Assembly (NCBI GenBank): GCA_009192285.1 | Contig: WBVU01000012.1 | Location: 620,001-684,000, forward strand | Direction of reading: 5' to 3' | DNA: 64,000 nt | From: Morchella semilibera | Lineage: Eukaryota > Ascomycota > Pezizomycetes > Pezizales > Morchellaceae | In this document: piece by piece, positions 10,334 through 20,716 of the stretch | How the letters are laid out: the number at the start of each line of letters is the position of its first letter | Numbering within the stretch: position 1 is the first letter of the stretch | Notes under the pieces: generated by a model | Databases searched by the model: none | Told to the model about the DNA's origin: nothing | The model's input: only the letters and a program-made list of their open reading frames with translations | Made by a program: the position numbers and the translations under genes

Positions 10334-13303
10334 ATGGAACTAGACTACGACTCTTGCGCCCAATTCCTGGCGAGGTTGGATGCTGATCTGAACACCAGCT
10401 CTGATAACTCAAATTCGAACAACACTAACAGCTCGAGTTCCTCGCACCACACCCTCTCTGCTTCTGCTTCCCCTGCCAGCATACTAGACACATCTTTCCT
10501 GGATAATAGGAATTCATCTTCATCTCCCCCAGGTCTATCATCTGGCTCGGCTACATCCCATTCACCAGAGTCTCTTCGTTTTGATTACGACGTCACTGCT
10601 GCGTGGAACCCAAACGACCCAACCTTCTTCTCTCCCGTTGACGATTCTGGTATTTTGGCCGCTCAGTCTTGGGACGCCCTCATGCCCCCAGCAGACTCTT
10701 CACAACAACAAAGTCAACAGCAAGCAAGCCCATTAAGTGATTACATCAAGATTGAGGACGACAACTCTCCGGGGCGCTACAACAACTTTTCAAACAGTCA
10801 ACAAGCTACCATCTCACCGAGCAATTCGCTCATTGACCCCACAACTCAGACCGCGCTGGAGGGAACATACAATTTCGGCAAGGATGATTCCTTGTTCGAT
10901 TTCAATACATATAGCGGTGTTGGTGGACAGACTCAAGGGAATGGGAACTCTGAGGCTTACACACCAATGGGCTGGCGGAATCAGGGACAGCAGCGTGATG
11001 ATTTCACAATAGGGTGGCAGTCACCACCACCTCAACAAACCCAACAGCCCCCACGACAACAGCGCATGTCTCTCTCGCAGGAGCAGTCGCACAGCTTGTC
11101 GCCTGCTTCCTCGCACCATTCCCACCGCACCACAAGCAGCCCCGACTCTCGTGCTCACGACTCGCATAGCGACGACAACTCCATTCCACGGCCAAAGAAA
11201 AGGAAGACAAGCACTGAGGAGAACAATGAAGAAAGTGCGCCGACAAGTACCACAAGTGGTCGCAAGCAACAACCAAAGAAGACTGCTCATAACATGATTG
11301 AAAAGCGATATCGTACAAACCTTAACGATAAGATCGCTGCTCTTAGAGATTCTGTCCCCTCACTCCGCGTCATGGCTGGAACATCGAAGCTTGGCGAGGA
11401 TGGGGAGGACGATGAGGACTTGGAAGGGTTGACGCCAGCACATAAGCTCAACAAGGCTACTGTGTTGGCAAAGGCAACTGAATACATTAGACACCTCGAA
11501 AAAAGGACTAAGCGCCTACAGGACGAGAACGATCAACTCAAGAACCGCCTAGCCGCCTTTGAGAAATTGGCAAATATGAACCCTATAAACCCCATGCAAC
11601 AAGGCGGTGGCCAACGAGGAGTAGGTGGTGGACCGGGTGGTGGGTTGATGAGTAGGCTTATGGTAGGTAGTTTGGCTGGGTTGATGGTTGCAAACGGGCT
11701 ACAAGAGAATGAGAGTGGTCAACGGCAATTGTTTGCAATACCGGTCGGAGGTCTGGAGATGTTTGGCATGTCAGGTCCGGCATTGAGCGGCAGCCAAGTG
11801 TTTTGGTTGTTATTCAAGATGGTCCTTTTGTTTTCGGCCGTTGTCTATGTATTCATTCCAGGTTTCTTCGACTCGAGGCAGCCCTCGGAGAAAGAGGGAA
11901 ACACTCCCCAAATTTCACCCGTACCATCACTTGCATCATCTATCGAGATTCGTCGAACTGCATGGCTCACTGCTGTTCAGTCTGTCTGGATACCACGCAA
12001 CTCTATTATCATGGAACTTGCCGCATTGGGTTTGAAGGCACTCAAGCTCAGCCTCAGGAAGTTTGTCGGATGGCACGGTTACTCAATTCTCACAGGTACG
12101 ACTGAGGAGCATGAGGTCGCTCGCGTCAAGGCCTGGACCATTGCTTTAGATGCACAGCTTGCTGGTGGTGATGCTACAATCACCCAGTCACGACTTCTCC
12201 TTACCCTGTTGGCCTCAATGACCCTACCCGCAACCCGCAGCCGACTGATGCTGAACGCCCTCCATATTAAGGTTCTTTTCTGGGATCTCGGAAGCCACTT
12301 CGAATCGCTTGCAGACAAGCTGGCCACATACTACTGGAACGAAGCGAGAAAAGTTCAACAATCTACCGATCCCTCTGAGAATCTCCCCGAGCATCTTATC
12401 CAACTTTTGGAACTCGAATCAAGTGATGTTTTGGACAGCAAGATCATCCAGAAAGCATACAATCTCGCATATGACCAGAGCACCGGCAACAACTGCGGAG
12501 CTCAGGACGAAGGTATGGATACCGTTGTTGAGGATGAATCGATCCGTTCCCCACTCGACGCCCTGGCAGCATGGTACTCAAGCCTCATCATCCAATCTGT
12601 GCTCGCTGCTTCCTTGAGGCCTGCAAAGCACCAGAAGCACCTCAACTCCGACCTCCAGGTTGCTCTCAAAATCGCACCACCCAACAGCAAGGCCCAGCTC
12701 CGAACACTAGTTGCAAAGGCAATTCTCGACTCTGATAAGGAAGGAAAGGATCTCCGTTTGGCTCTCAAATCTTTCGAGGAGGACCTGCAGATTCGCAGTG
12801 GTCGCTGCCAATCCATTCCCAAAATTTCCGTTACTCCACCCTCCATCACAACCACCACAGATGTCAAGATTTCTATTCGTTGTGCGATGGCACTCAATCT
12901 GCTATCCAACGGTCGTCGTGAAGGTGCCACCCGCCTCTTTGCTGACTTTGACTGGCGAAAATCCTGCAACTCATCCGATCACATTTCTTCCGAGCTTGGG
13001 CTTCTTGGATTTGTTGCGATCTGGAGGACTTTGAATGCCTTTGTATCCAGCGATGAGAACTGGGTCAAGGAAGCTGGCGAGAGTATTGAAGGGGTTGCAG
13101 CAGTGTTGAGGATCTGGATTGGTGATAGGAGACAGAGGGGGTCACGACGAGCGTGGGTTGAGACAAGTGACTGCAAGCGAGTCATTGGTTTTTGTACTGG
13201 GTTACAGAAGAAGTTGGCGGGGTTGGAGGAGGCAAGTGACGATGGATATGTCAGTGGCCCACACGGTGAGAGAGGAAATCACGGGCCGGTATCAGCCGTT
13301 TGA
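10334..13303 (+). CDS. SRE1: SREBP-type bHLH-zip transcription factor (Sre1/SrbA), 989 aa, single exon
   Basis: A membrane-bound regulator of sterol synthesis and hypoxic growth. After a long Ser/Gln-rich N-terminal activation region, the bHLH lies at about residues 314-395: AHNMIEKRYRTNLNDKI carries the Tyr that marks SREBPs in place of the usual Arg, an acidic loop follows, and helix 2 is KLNKATVLAKATEYIRHLEK. A leucine zipper follows (about 395-415). Hydrophobic stretches at about 438-456 and 489-512 (VFWLLFKMVLLFSAVVYVFI) would anchor it in the ER in the usual hairpin, so release of the N-terminal half would need intramembrane cleavage. The remaining ~450 residues match the conserved C-terminal region of fungal SREBPs (DUF2014). 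No intron is needed. The start MELDYDSC is the first in-frame Met after a pyrimidine-rich leader. Confidence 0.93.
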   Translation: MELDYDSCAQFLARLDADLNTSSDNSNSNNTNSSSSSHHTLSASASPASILDTSFLDNRNSSSSPPGLSSGSATSHSPESLRFDYDVTAAWNPNDPTFFSPVDDSGILAAQSWDALMPPADSSQQQSQQQASPLSDYIKIEDDNSPGRYNNFSNSQQATISPSNSLIDPTTQTALEGTYNFGKDDSLFDFNTYSGVGGQTQGNGNSEAYTPMGWRNQGQQRDDFTIGWQSPPPQQTQQPPRQQRMSLSQEQSHSLSPASSHHSHRTTSSPDSRAHDSHSDDNSIPRPKKRKTSTEENNEESAPTSTTSGRKQQPKKTAHNMIEKRYRTNLNDKIAALRDSVPSLRVMAGTSKLGEDGEDDEDLEGLTPAHKLNKATVLAKATEYIRHLEKRTKRLQDENDQLKNRLAAFEKLANMNPINPMQQGGGQRGVGGGPGGGLMSRLMVGSLAGLMVANGLQENESGQRQLFAIPVGGLEMFGMSGPALSGSQVFWLLFKMVLLFSAVVYVFIPGFFDSRQPSEKEGNTPQISPVPSLASSIEIRRTAWLTAVQSVWIPRNSIIMELAALGLKALKLSLRKFVGWHGYSILTGTTEEHEVARVKAWTIALDAQLAGGDATITQSRLLLTLLASMTLPATRSRLMLNALHIKVLFWDLGSHFESLADKLATYYWNEARKVQQSTDPSENLPEHLIQLLELESSDVLDSKIIQKAYNLAYDQSTGNNCGAQDEGMDTVVEDESIRSPLDALAAWYSSLIIQSVLAASLRPAKHQKHLNSDLQVALKIAPPNSKAQLRTLVAKAILDSDKEGKDLRLALKSFEEDLQIRSGRCQSIPKISVTPPSITTTTDVKISIRCAMALNLLSNGRREGATRLFADFDWRKSCNSSDHISSELGLLGFVAIWRTLNAFVSSDENWVKEAGESIEGVAAVLRIWIGDRRQRGSRRAWVETSDCKRVIGFCTGLQKKLAGLEEASDDGYVSGPHGERGNHGPVSAV

Positions 13304-16300
13304 TTTTTTTCTTCTTTCTAATTTTCGCATTTACTCTGTTGATGCCCTTCTAAAACATCGTAGATATGGGGTGTATTTTTCTTTGTTTCTTTCTTTCATG
13401 GGTTTCGTCGGACATTTTATGGGTACTTGCTTTTTTATTTTTTTTATTTTACTGTATCAGGATTGGGCTCTTGGGGGGTTTTGCTTGATGTTTGTATTTC
13501 TTTTTTCTTTCTTTACCACTACTTGTTCATAGGCTTTTCTGTGCATTACATTGACCTGATTTTCGATGCTTATCAAAAGGGGGGGATATTCTATTCCATT
13601 CAACCAATAATCTGCTTCTGGACCTCTTTCTTTCTTTCTTTTTCCTTTTTCCTTTGATCCTTCCTGTAGAGAGAGTACTGAGTCCTCTTTTAATAAAATC
13701 CGGAAGCGGGGGGTGAGTGAGCCGGGATTAAGAAGTCGTATGAGGATCCGCGCTGCGCTGTGATGTTTTCGAACGGTAGAGTAGAGTAGCAGTTCGGGCC
13801 GAGGCTAGACTACACGCATTTCTCCAGTCTGGCATAGACCTGCGGAGGTAAGAAAAGAAGAAGAAAAAAAGGAAACTCAGCTGGTTCGTTATACACACCG
13901 CAGGGCCACGGCGGGAACGGTAGATATCCTTCTATACATACACATACATACAAGACACTGAAAAACCCGGCTCTTCGTGCGGGGTGCGGGGTGCGGGGTC
14001 GAGTCGGGTCGGGTCATGGGCCATCACTCGGGTCCGTCCGCTGCAAACTTGAAGCACACCCGGGGGGAGGAAGACGGCGGGTGCAACCCAGCGCAAAAAC
14101 AAAGGTAATATAACTAGGCAACTTCCGTGGTGTGTCATGTCTGGCTCTTCTGGACCTCTGCTGTGCTGCTGTAGGCAGAGGCGGTGGGCTCTGGCTGTGT
14201 GTATGTATGGAGGTGCTCTGCCCGATGTTGTCTGCAGGACAGGTCACAGATCTAGGAGGCGTCTGTTCAGTCAGGTTGCCAAGTGTGTGCGTGTGTATAG
14301 CTGACCGGAGACCAGATCAGATCGGAGCCGAGGACGAGGACGAGTGATGGGCTGTGACTGCGTGTGTTCACTCGATGCGTCACGTCATGCTACATACATA
14401 CAGCACAGCACAGCACAGTATAATAACCCAACTCAATTCAATTCAACTCAAATCTAGCTCTGTAGTACAACACCCACACGCCCACAGCTACCCCGCCAGG
14501 TGCGCCACCACAGCGCCCAACCTCCGCGTCGCCGCCTGCACGCGCACCGGTGTCGCTGTCGGCGTGGTGCAAAAGACCCACGATGCCTCGTCGGCTGTGC
14601 CGAGCGCGGACCCGACCTCGAGGGGGCCGTCGCTGTAGCTGTTGTTGGGCATTTAATTGTATTGTAGAAGGCGGTGGGAGGGTGGGTTTTGTTTGTTTTG
14701 TTATGGTGGATATTGGGGTATGGTCGGTCTGGTTTCTTTTCTTGTAGTTCTGGGTATACATAGCTGTTATATATCCCCCCGGGGGGGGGATCGTCGCGAT
14801 GGTTGCGGCCCGGTATACACCCGGCCCTGTGGGGTAGGGGCCGGGGCCTGGATGCAGGAGCCCAGCTACCCGCTGCCAAGACGGCTGTTGGCTGTGTAGC
14901 CCCGGTAAAATAACATTTTCATGTCCCCTCTCAAACCGCATCTTGGCGCGAGACCTGGCGAGTGACATTCTGTGATCTGGAGTGTGGCACTTGTATGGCC
15001 TCCGCCATTGAGGGTTGGAGGCATGACAGACAGTGTACGGAGAAGCAGTTGGGGTCGGTGTCGTTGGTTAGTTAAGTAGATATCTCGACACAATTAGACC
15101 CCCAAAGTCCAAGCCCACCACAGCCCAAAGCGAACACAGCGCCTCCACAGTACAATAAACACAAATACCCCCCCCCCCAAAGCTAGGTTAAAAAACACAC
15201 GATGCACCCCCCGTTCTGGCTGATAAGTAAGTACATACGTCACAGCAATGGGTCTCAAGAACACGATTCCGCGGTGTCACCCGGAGTGAGTAAGGGGCGG
15301 TTAAAGGGCGCCATTGATGAATCAATCAAACAAACGAACCAACGTCCGTACCGAGTGATATCTAGTGACGCAGCCCTCGGGAAACTCTAACGGGCGTCCT
15401 GCTCCCTTGGTCGTGGGTCGGAGGGCAGGGGTAAGTACTCAACTGCGGGGCGGTGGGGGCTGCAGCTGTGGTGGGTGTGTATGTGCCCCCTTTCTTTACT
15501 CGTGGCGGATCGGTTGTAATATTTATAGAGTGTTAATTATCGGAGGTTGAATACCGATACCGGGGCAGCTGAACTTCACGTAATGCCCAATGATCGACCG
15601 GCCCACCCACAAAACGTGACTCCCCCCACCCCCCCGGCCCGTCAAGATGCGTATATTGATAATTGGACTTTTATATACAAACCCCAAGCCCTCCACCGCC
15701 CGCAAAACAGTGTACCTCCCCCTCCCCCCTCTACTTCACACCCACCTAACCCCCCCCCCCCCCAGACCTACGACCACGACGGCAACTACGACGACCACGC
15801 CTTCAGTCCCCACCCTGGCCGCAACACCGCAAAGCTCCCACAACGCGCACCACCGCCGTCGACGCCAGCCCCGGCATGCTCACGATCGCGCCGCTGATCC
15901 ACCGGGCGCTAGCTGCACGACCTCCACGCGCGGCTGGCTCAACCCATCCGGATGCGGAGGGCGGCGCTACGGTGCGGATCACCCGGTGGGGGAGGTGTGG
16001 CGCGCGGCGGGGTGTTGATGTATGTGGAGATGGTGTTTTTAGAGACTCGCAGGGGGTATATAGAGAAATAGCTGCGAGGTTTCAATGTGTAAATATTGCG
16101 AGTTAGCTCAACCTTCCCAGATATTCAAATGGCGGCTGGTTCAGTGATGTATACAAAGGCGGGCTTGCATGACGTTATAATATATCACAACATATAACCC
16201 AAAACAAAAGAGTATACAGCCATAGGGTTAAGCTCAACCGGGGGGAGAGCCCCAGTATAGTATGTGGATCACAACCCATCACTCGCTGCCGGATGGAGCT

Positions 16301-16741
16301 GCTCTTACCCTCCACCCGGCTAGCTAGATATAGAGTACAGTAATTGCCGAGAGATGAAACACCCGGGAGCGGGCACTGGCTCTGCTGTACAGTTAGTTAG
16401 CTGCGTGCATTAAATGTCCAGCCCATGTCCAGACTCCCGTAGTGTGTGTACCGCGGCGTCGACGTACTTACTATACCGGGGTTCTCGCTGAAACCACCAC
16501 AACCACTAACCCAGCCTCTCAACGCACGCCGGTAGAGGCCATCTCCGCCTTTTCAACTTGGCCAAGAAAAAGAAAAAGAAAATGGATTCAACCTACATAC
16601 CTAGCCTGGGACGGGAGGCTACATGTGCGTGGTGCTTACCGCGAGAATAGGTTTCTGCCGCCACTTCTGCGTTTTATCGCACAAACCTGGTGGAAACCTA
16701 TTCTCGCCGCAAGTACATGTAGTAACATATCATGTAATTGA

Positions 16742-16773
<32 letters not shown>

Positions 16774-17226
16774 CTCACAGGTGATAAACTTTTTGTTACA
16801 GCAAAGGTTCCTTTAAGGGCCAATAGGACTATCGGGTCGCGGACATTTGCAATAGTTCTACCAGACTCTGTGGTATAGAGATTCTTTCTCATCAGATATA
16901 CAGGGTGGGTTTCATGAACCATACAACGGGTGGTTGTAAACTATTCGAGTGATACTTCGTGATCAAATTCATATCCTGGCAACCACCCAACACCCAAAGA
17001 TTCCTATGTAGCATGACTGCATGCGGACCTCGCTCGCTATTGGTTTATCGGCAGTACAAGTTATCAAGACAGTGTACAACTAAAGAGAAAATAAAGCAAG
17101 GGCAAAAAAACCCATCTATTTCGTTCGACAAAAGAGAAAAAAAAAACACCAACAATGGTATCTAAATTACAGCGCCCGTCGATTCCCCAAAAATACCTCC
17201 TCAGAATTAACGAAATAAACCAACAA
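13304..17226. other. Spacer with GC-rich islands and homopolymers
   Basis: The SREBP 3' flank is T-rich (to about 13650). A GTGCGGG and TCGGG short tandem array lies at 13979-14015. Two GC-rich islands (about 14480-14640 and 15760-16020) contrast with AT-richer surroundings. A large inverted repeat (16619-16729) and a poly-A tract (from about 16748) follow. Open frames of up to 176 codons exist but conflict with each other on both strands and match no family I know. Confidence 0.4.
16619..16729. repeat. Inverted repeat, possible MITE or cruciform
   Basis: Arms GCGAGAATAGGTTTC at 16641-16655 and its exact reverse complement at 16693-16707 surround a short loop. Weaker pairing extends outward to CTACATGT on the left and ACATGTAG on the right. 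It has the shape of a small palindromic transposon relic. I see no clear target duplication. Confidence 0.6.
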
Positions 17227-20200
17227 TCACTTCCCCTTCCTTCCTCTCCCCGCTTTCGGTGTTGTTGTAGTTGTCTCCACCTCGGACGGGGGCGCGATCT
17301 TGAACTCGTCCCCGAGATCTAATTTACCTCTGAGAACACTAATCGCCACGATCCCAGTTCCATAGACGCTCCATCCCGCCTTGCTGAGGGTCACTACATC
17401 ACCATCTCCCTTCTCGGTGCCGAGGATGAGTGTCTGGCCGTCGGTCTGCTTGTCGTCGTCTTCTCTCTTCCCTTTGGGGCTTTTCTTGGTGATAGTTCCC
17501 GCGCCAGCGGCTTTGAGCATCTCAACAAGAGAATCCTCTTGCTTGGAAGCCTTTAGTTGCGAGACAAGTGATGGGGTGATGTAGACATTGTAATCCTTGA
17601 GAACACAATTGAGCCCATTGCGGCCGCGCTCAATGGCAGTAGCGAGCGAGAAGGACCAGGCTTCCTCATGGATGGGGTCACGGGGGATGTATGGCTCAGG
17701 ATCTGGAAACGTTGTTAGGTGAGAGATGTGATTGATAAAGTAGTATCGTGGAAAATACCTAAAAAGTAGCCAAGTTCTTTGCTATCAATCAACCATTGGT
17801 CATCAACTATAAACTTACCCAAAGCCACCCCGACCGTTAATTTCGGTGTCCTTTTCAGCTCTCCGGGCCCTACAACGAGGAAGTTGACCCCAGCAGCACT
17901 GACATTCTGCATCTTTTTGCCGCCATTCGCTCGAAGGAATTTCTCAATGTCCTGATTTTATCCTTTATTAGTAACGCATACCTAAATTTACGAGGGCGTT
18001 CTTTTTTTTGCAAACGAACCTTTTTTCCATCAAGCCCACTGTTGCTAAACACGATCTTCGGTGAATCGCCCTCATATATGCTCCTCGTCCTAGTTGCCGG
18101 CGTGGTGGTTGCGCCAGGCCCACTAGCATCAGCTTCCTCAATACTCCCAACCCCATGTGTTTCCTGCGTTTGCGGCTGTGAGTTTGATTTTAGTTTCCTA
18201 GTAGCAGGAGGTTTTTTTGCTGATGGGGGAGCTCTCTTCTTCTTCGCCCCTGCCTTTGCCTTAAGTTCTGGCGCCTGTGATTGTGTATCATGAAATGTAT
18301 ACTGCGTATCGCCCGGAAGCTTCCCACTGCTTGGGGGCGGTGAGGGCGTCGCATCATTCTTCTTGCCCCTCCTCGTTACTGGCGTTTTCTCCATAGGCGT
18401 TGTCTTCACACGCTTTACCACTTGGATCACAGACTCTGCCGAGCTTTCACGAGGAAGCTGGGTGTTCTGATCATCATCTTGATGCATATCCTCGGGCCTT
18501 CGTCGCTTCCGCACAAGTTTACTTGGGTTCGGTGCTTCTGGAAGCTCTTCTGAGGCAGTGCTAGAAACAGTGTCAGAGGTATCTAATACCTCCCTCTCCT
18601 CCTCAGCCCGACGCTTGCCCCTAAGAGACTTTATAGACATGACTTCTTCGGTACTCGGCCTTTTTTCTTGCTCTCTCACAGCCTTTTCGGCGCCCTTAAT
18701 AGACGCAGCCCCTTTGCCTCTAGTAGGTCGCCCTGTTGCTACTGCATCAATTTCTACGGTGGCAGCAGTACTAGGCAAGCTTTGTACTGTTTTTCTCCCT
18801 CTCTGGGTTCTAGGTGGTGGCAGCACAACCTCGTCTTCCTCGTCGGCAGTCTCCATGATAGTATCTTCCTCTTCAGTAGGCTTAGCCCCCTTCATGTGAT
18901 GCAAGACCTTTACTACACCTTCTTCCACGCTTTCATCAGTGTTACTGTTCACCCGAGCACGTCCGGATCTCCCTCTTTTAACTTTTATGACTTGAGTAGT
19001 CTCCTCTCCACTATCCTTTATGATTTGCGCCGTGTTGCTCGGCTTCCTGCCCCCCCTGGTAGCAGCCTTCCTAGGCGCAGGTGCCTTTCTTTTGTTCTTG
19101 CCATATACTATTTTGGGCGTCATTTCCTTTTTGTGTTCCTCGTGCAAAAAGCCTTCTGGAACGCCATGCCCTTTTATGTGGTTCTTTGGCGTAGTGCTTT
19201 CGTCAGAGAGCATTCCCTCTTCTTCATCTGGATCTACGACTGAAGCGACTATTTCATCCATGGCAGACCCAAAAGAAGTGATCATGGCCGACTGGCTAAG
19301 TTGTCTTCTTACCGCCTCTGCAGAGCTTTGGCTTACTTTTCCCTCGCCACCTGGCTCGGGAGAGGCAGCAGAATCATTAGAAGTTCCCATGTTTGCTATA
19401 GGAGCAATATTGTTAACCTTCCTGGGACCAGCCTGGAGAAAATCGGGTGTAGTACCTTTCTTTGAAGGGGATATTTCGATACTAGTAGACTTCTTTCCCG
19501 TCGGCGTCGAGTCTCCATGATCTTCGACGACGTCCCTAAAGGTATCCTTTACTCTTGACAGCTTCGCCCTAGGCAACGTGACCGTCGCGCTATCCGGATC
19601 CATAAATCTGCTCTTCACGCTAGGAGTCTCGTGCACCCTGGGCTCCTCCGCGACTGCTTCTAGAATGGCGGGTGTGGACCGAGAGATGTCACTATCGGTA
19701 CGCCTCAGTGGTTCCCGAGGAAGGCTGTGCTGGACTAGCACCTGCGCTTCATCTTCCTCGCTTTCTCCGCCAACAAAGATTGGAGATGCGCCAAGCTCAA
19801 AGATTATGGCCCCAGATTTTGTGTGGATGGTTGCATCCGAGTCTAAGAGCACTAGCATGCGCTCTTTGGCCGACCTATCCGAGCACGGGAGAGCCTGTTT
19901 GGCGGAAGCAGGTTTAGAGTCTGTTCTGCGAGCTAGACGAACAGCTTGGCCAGGGTTAAGAGCTTCAATAAACATAATTCCGGATTTTTGGATATCTTTC
20001 CGTTTGAACCCAGCTGTCAACAGGCCGGCGAGGGATACCTTGATAAAGATAACGAGGAGGACTCACGAATCCCAGCTATTAAATCGGGGCTTCCACGGCT
20101 CCCATACTCGAAGTCACCCTTTGAGAGCTTCATGGGGTTGTCCGAGCCGGCACCAACGATGTAGTAGGACGTTCTTTCACCGTCTGTTGGTTGAAGGCGG

Positions 20201-20259
20201 TGCCATATCTCGGCTTTGGGGTCGGAGCGGTTCACGAACCGGAGTCTTGGGGATTCCAT
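17227..20259 (-). CDS. Tandem-BRCT nuclear protein, probable DNA-damage mediator, 951 aa, four exons
   Basis: Exons on the minus strand: 20259-20067, 20013-18020, 17951-17759 and 17702-17227. All junctions keep frame with GT-AG sites. The C-terminal 220 residues form a BRCT region: KIVFSNSGLDGKK, then DIEKFLRANGGKKMQNV, the hallmark FLVVGPGELKRTPKL and the Trp motif ALGKFIVDDQWLIDS, followed by a second module to the end. The spacing recalls the C-terminal BRCT pair of Rtt107/Brc1 and MDC1-type proteins that bind phosphorylated H2A. The N-terminal ~140 residues could be a diverged FHA fold but I cannot confirm it. The ~570-residue middle is disordered, with SQ/TQ sites and AT-hook-like GRP/RGR clusters. 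An ACGCGT box lies 81 bp upstream of the ATG, in keeping with S-phase expression. Confidence 0.8.
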
Positions 20260-20339
20260 TTTCGAAGGGGAGGTATCGGTGGAATTGGTTTCTTTGTTGG
20301 TGATGGTTGGAGATACATGAGCTGTCGCGGGTGGGGAAG

Positions 20340-20345
20340 ACGCGT
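20340..20345. promoter_or_regulatory. MCB box ACGCGT upstream of the BRCT gene
   Basis: A palindromic MBF-type site 81 bp upstream of the BRCT gene's start codon, with an ACGCGC variant about 40 bp further upstream (near 20385). Confidence 0.45.
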
Positions 20346-20716
20346 AGAGTGGATGGGCATGGAGTCATCATAGGCTGTCGGTGCACACGCGCTGGCTGGC
20401 TGGCTAGCGTCAATGTCGCGCCATCCAAATTACATGTAATTAGATCGTGTTTTGTGCAACGCTAAGACTAAAAGTACTAATCTTCCTGGGCTCATTCCCC
20501 GTGCAAGAGTTTAAAGGTCCATAGGTAGCCTTCCTTCTTGATATTGCACCGAGCTGTGCTACACTTAGAAAGGTCCAAGACAAGGTACATATATTGTCAA
20601 TGCCGTCTTAGAAATAGACTATAAAGTTTACGCAATGCGTTCAATAGTATTGTAATAAAAAATTGTTTCCCCCCAACGCCAAACAGAAAAACAACCACAT
20701 AACTTGTACATAAGAT

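Noticed and set aside
12502-12969. 155-codon minus-strand frame opposite the SREBP gene
   Set aside because: It lies inside a conserved coding exon and reads as its antisense shadow; no family match.
14438-14968. 176-codon minus-strand frame
   Set aside because: It crosses GC-rich island and AT-rich spacer with changing codon use, competes with frames on the other strand and matches no family.
18558-20303. Several long plus-strand frames over the BRCT gene
   Set aside because: Antisense shadows of the low-complexity Ser/Lys/Glu region on the minus strand.
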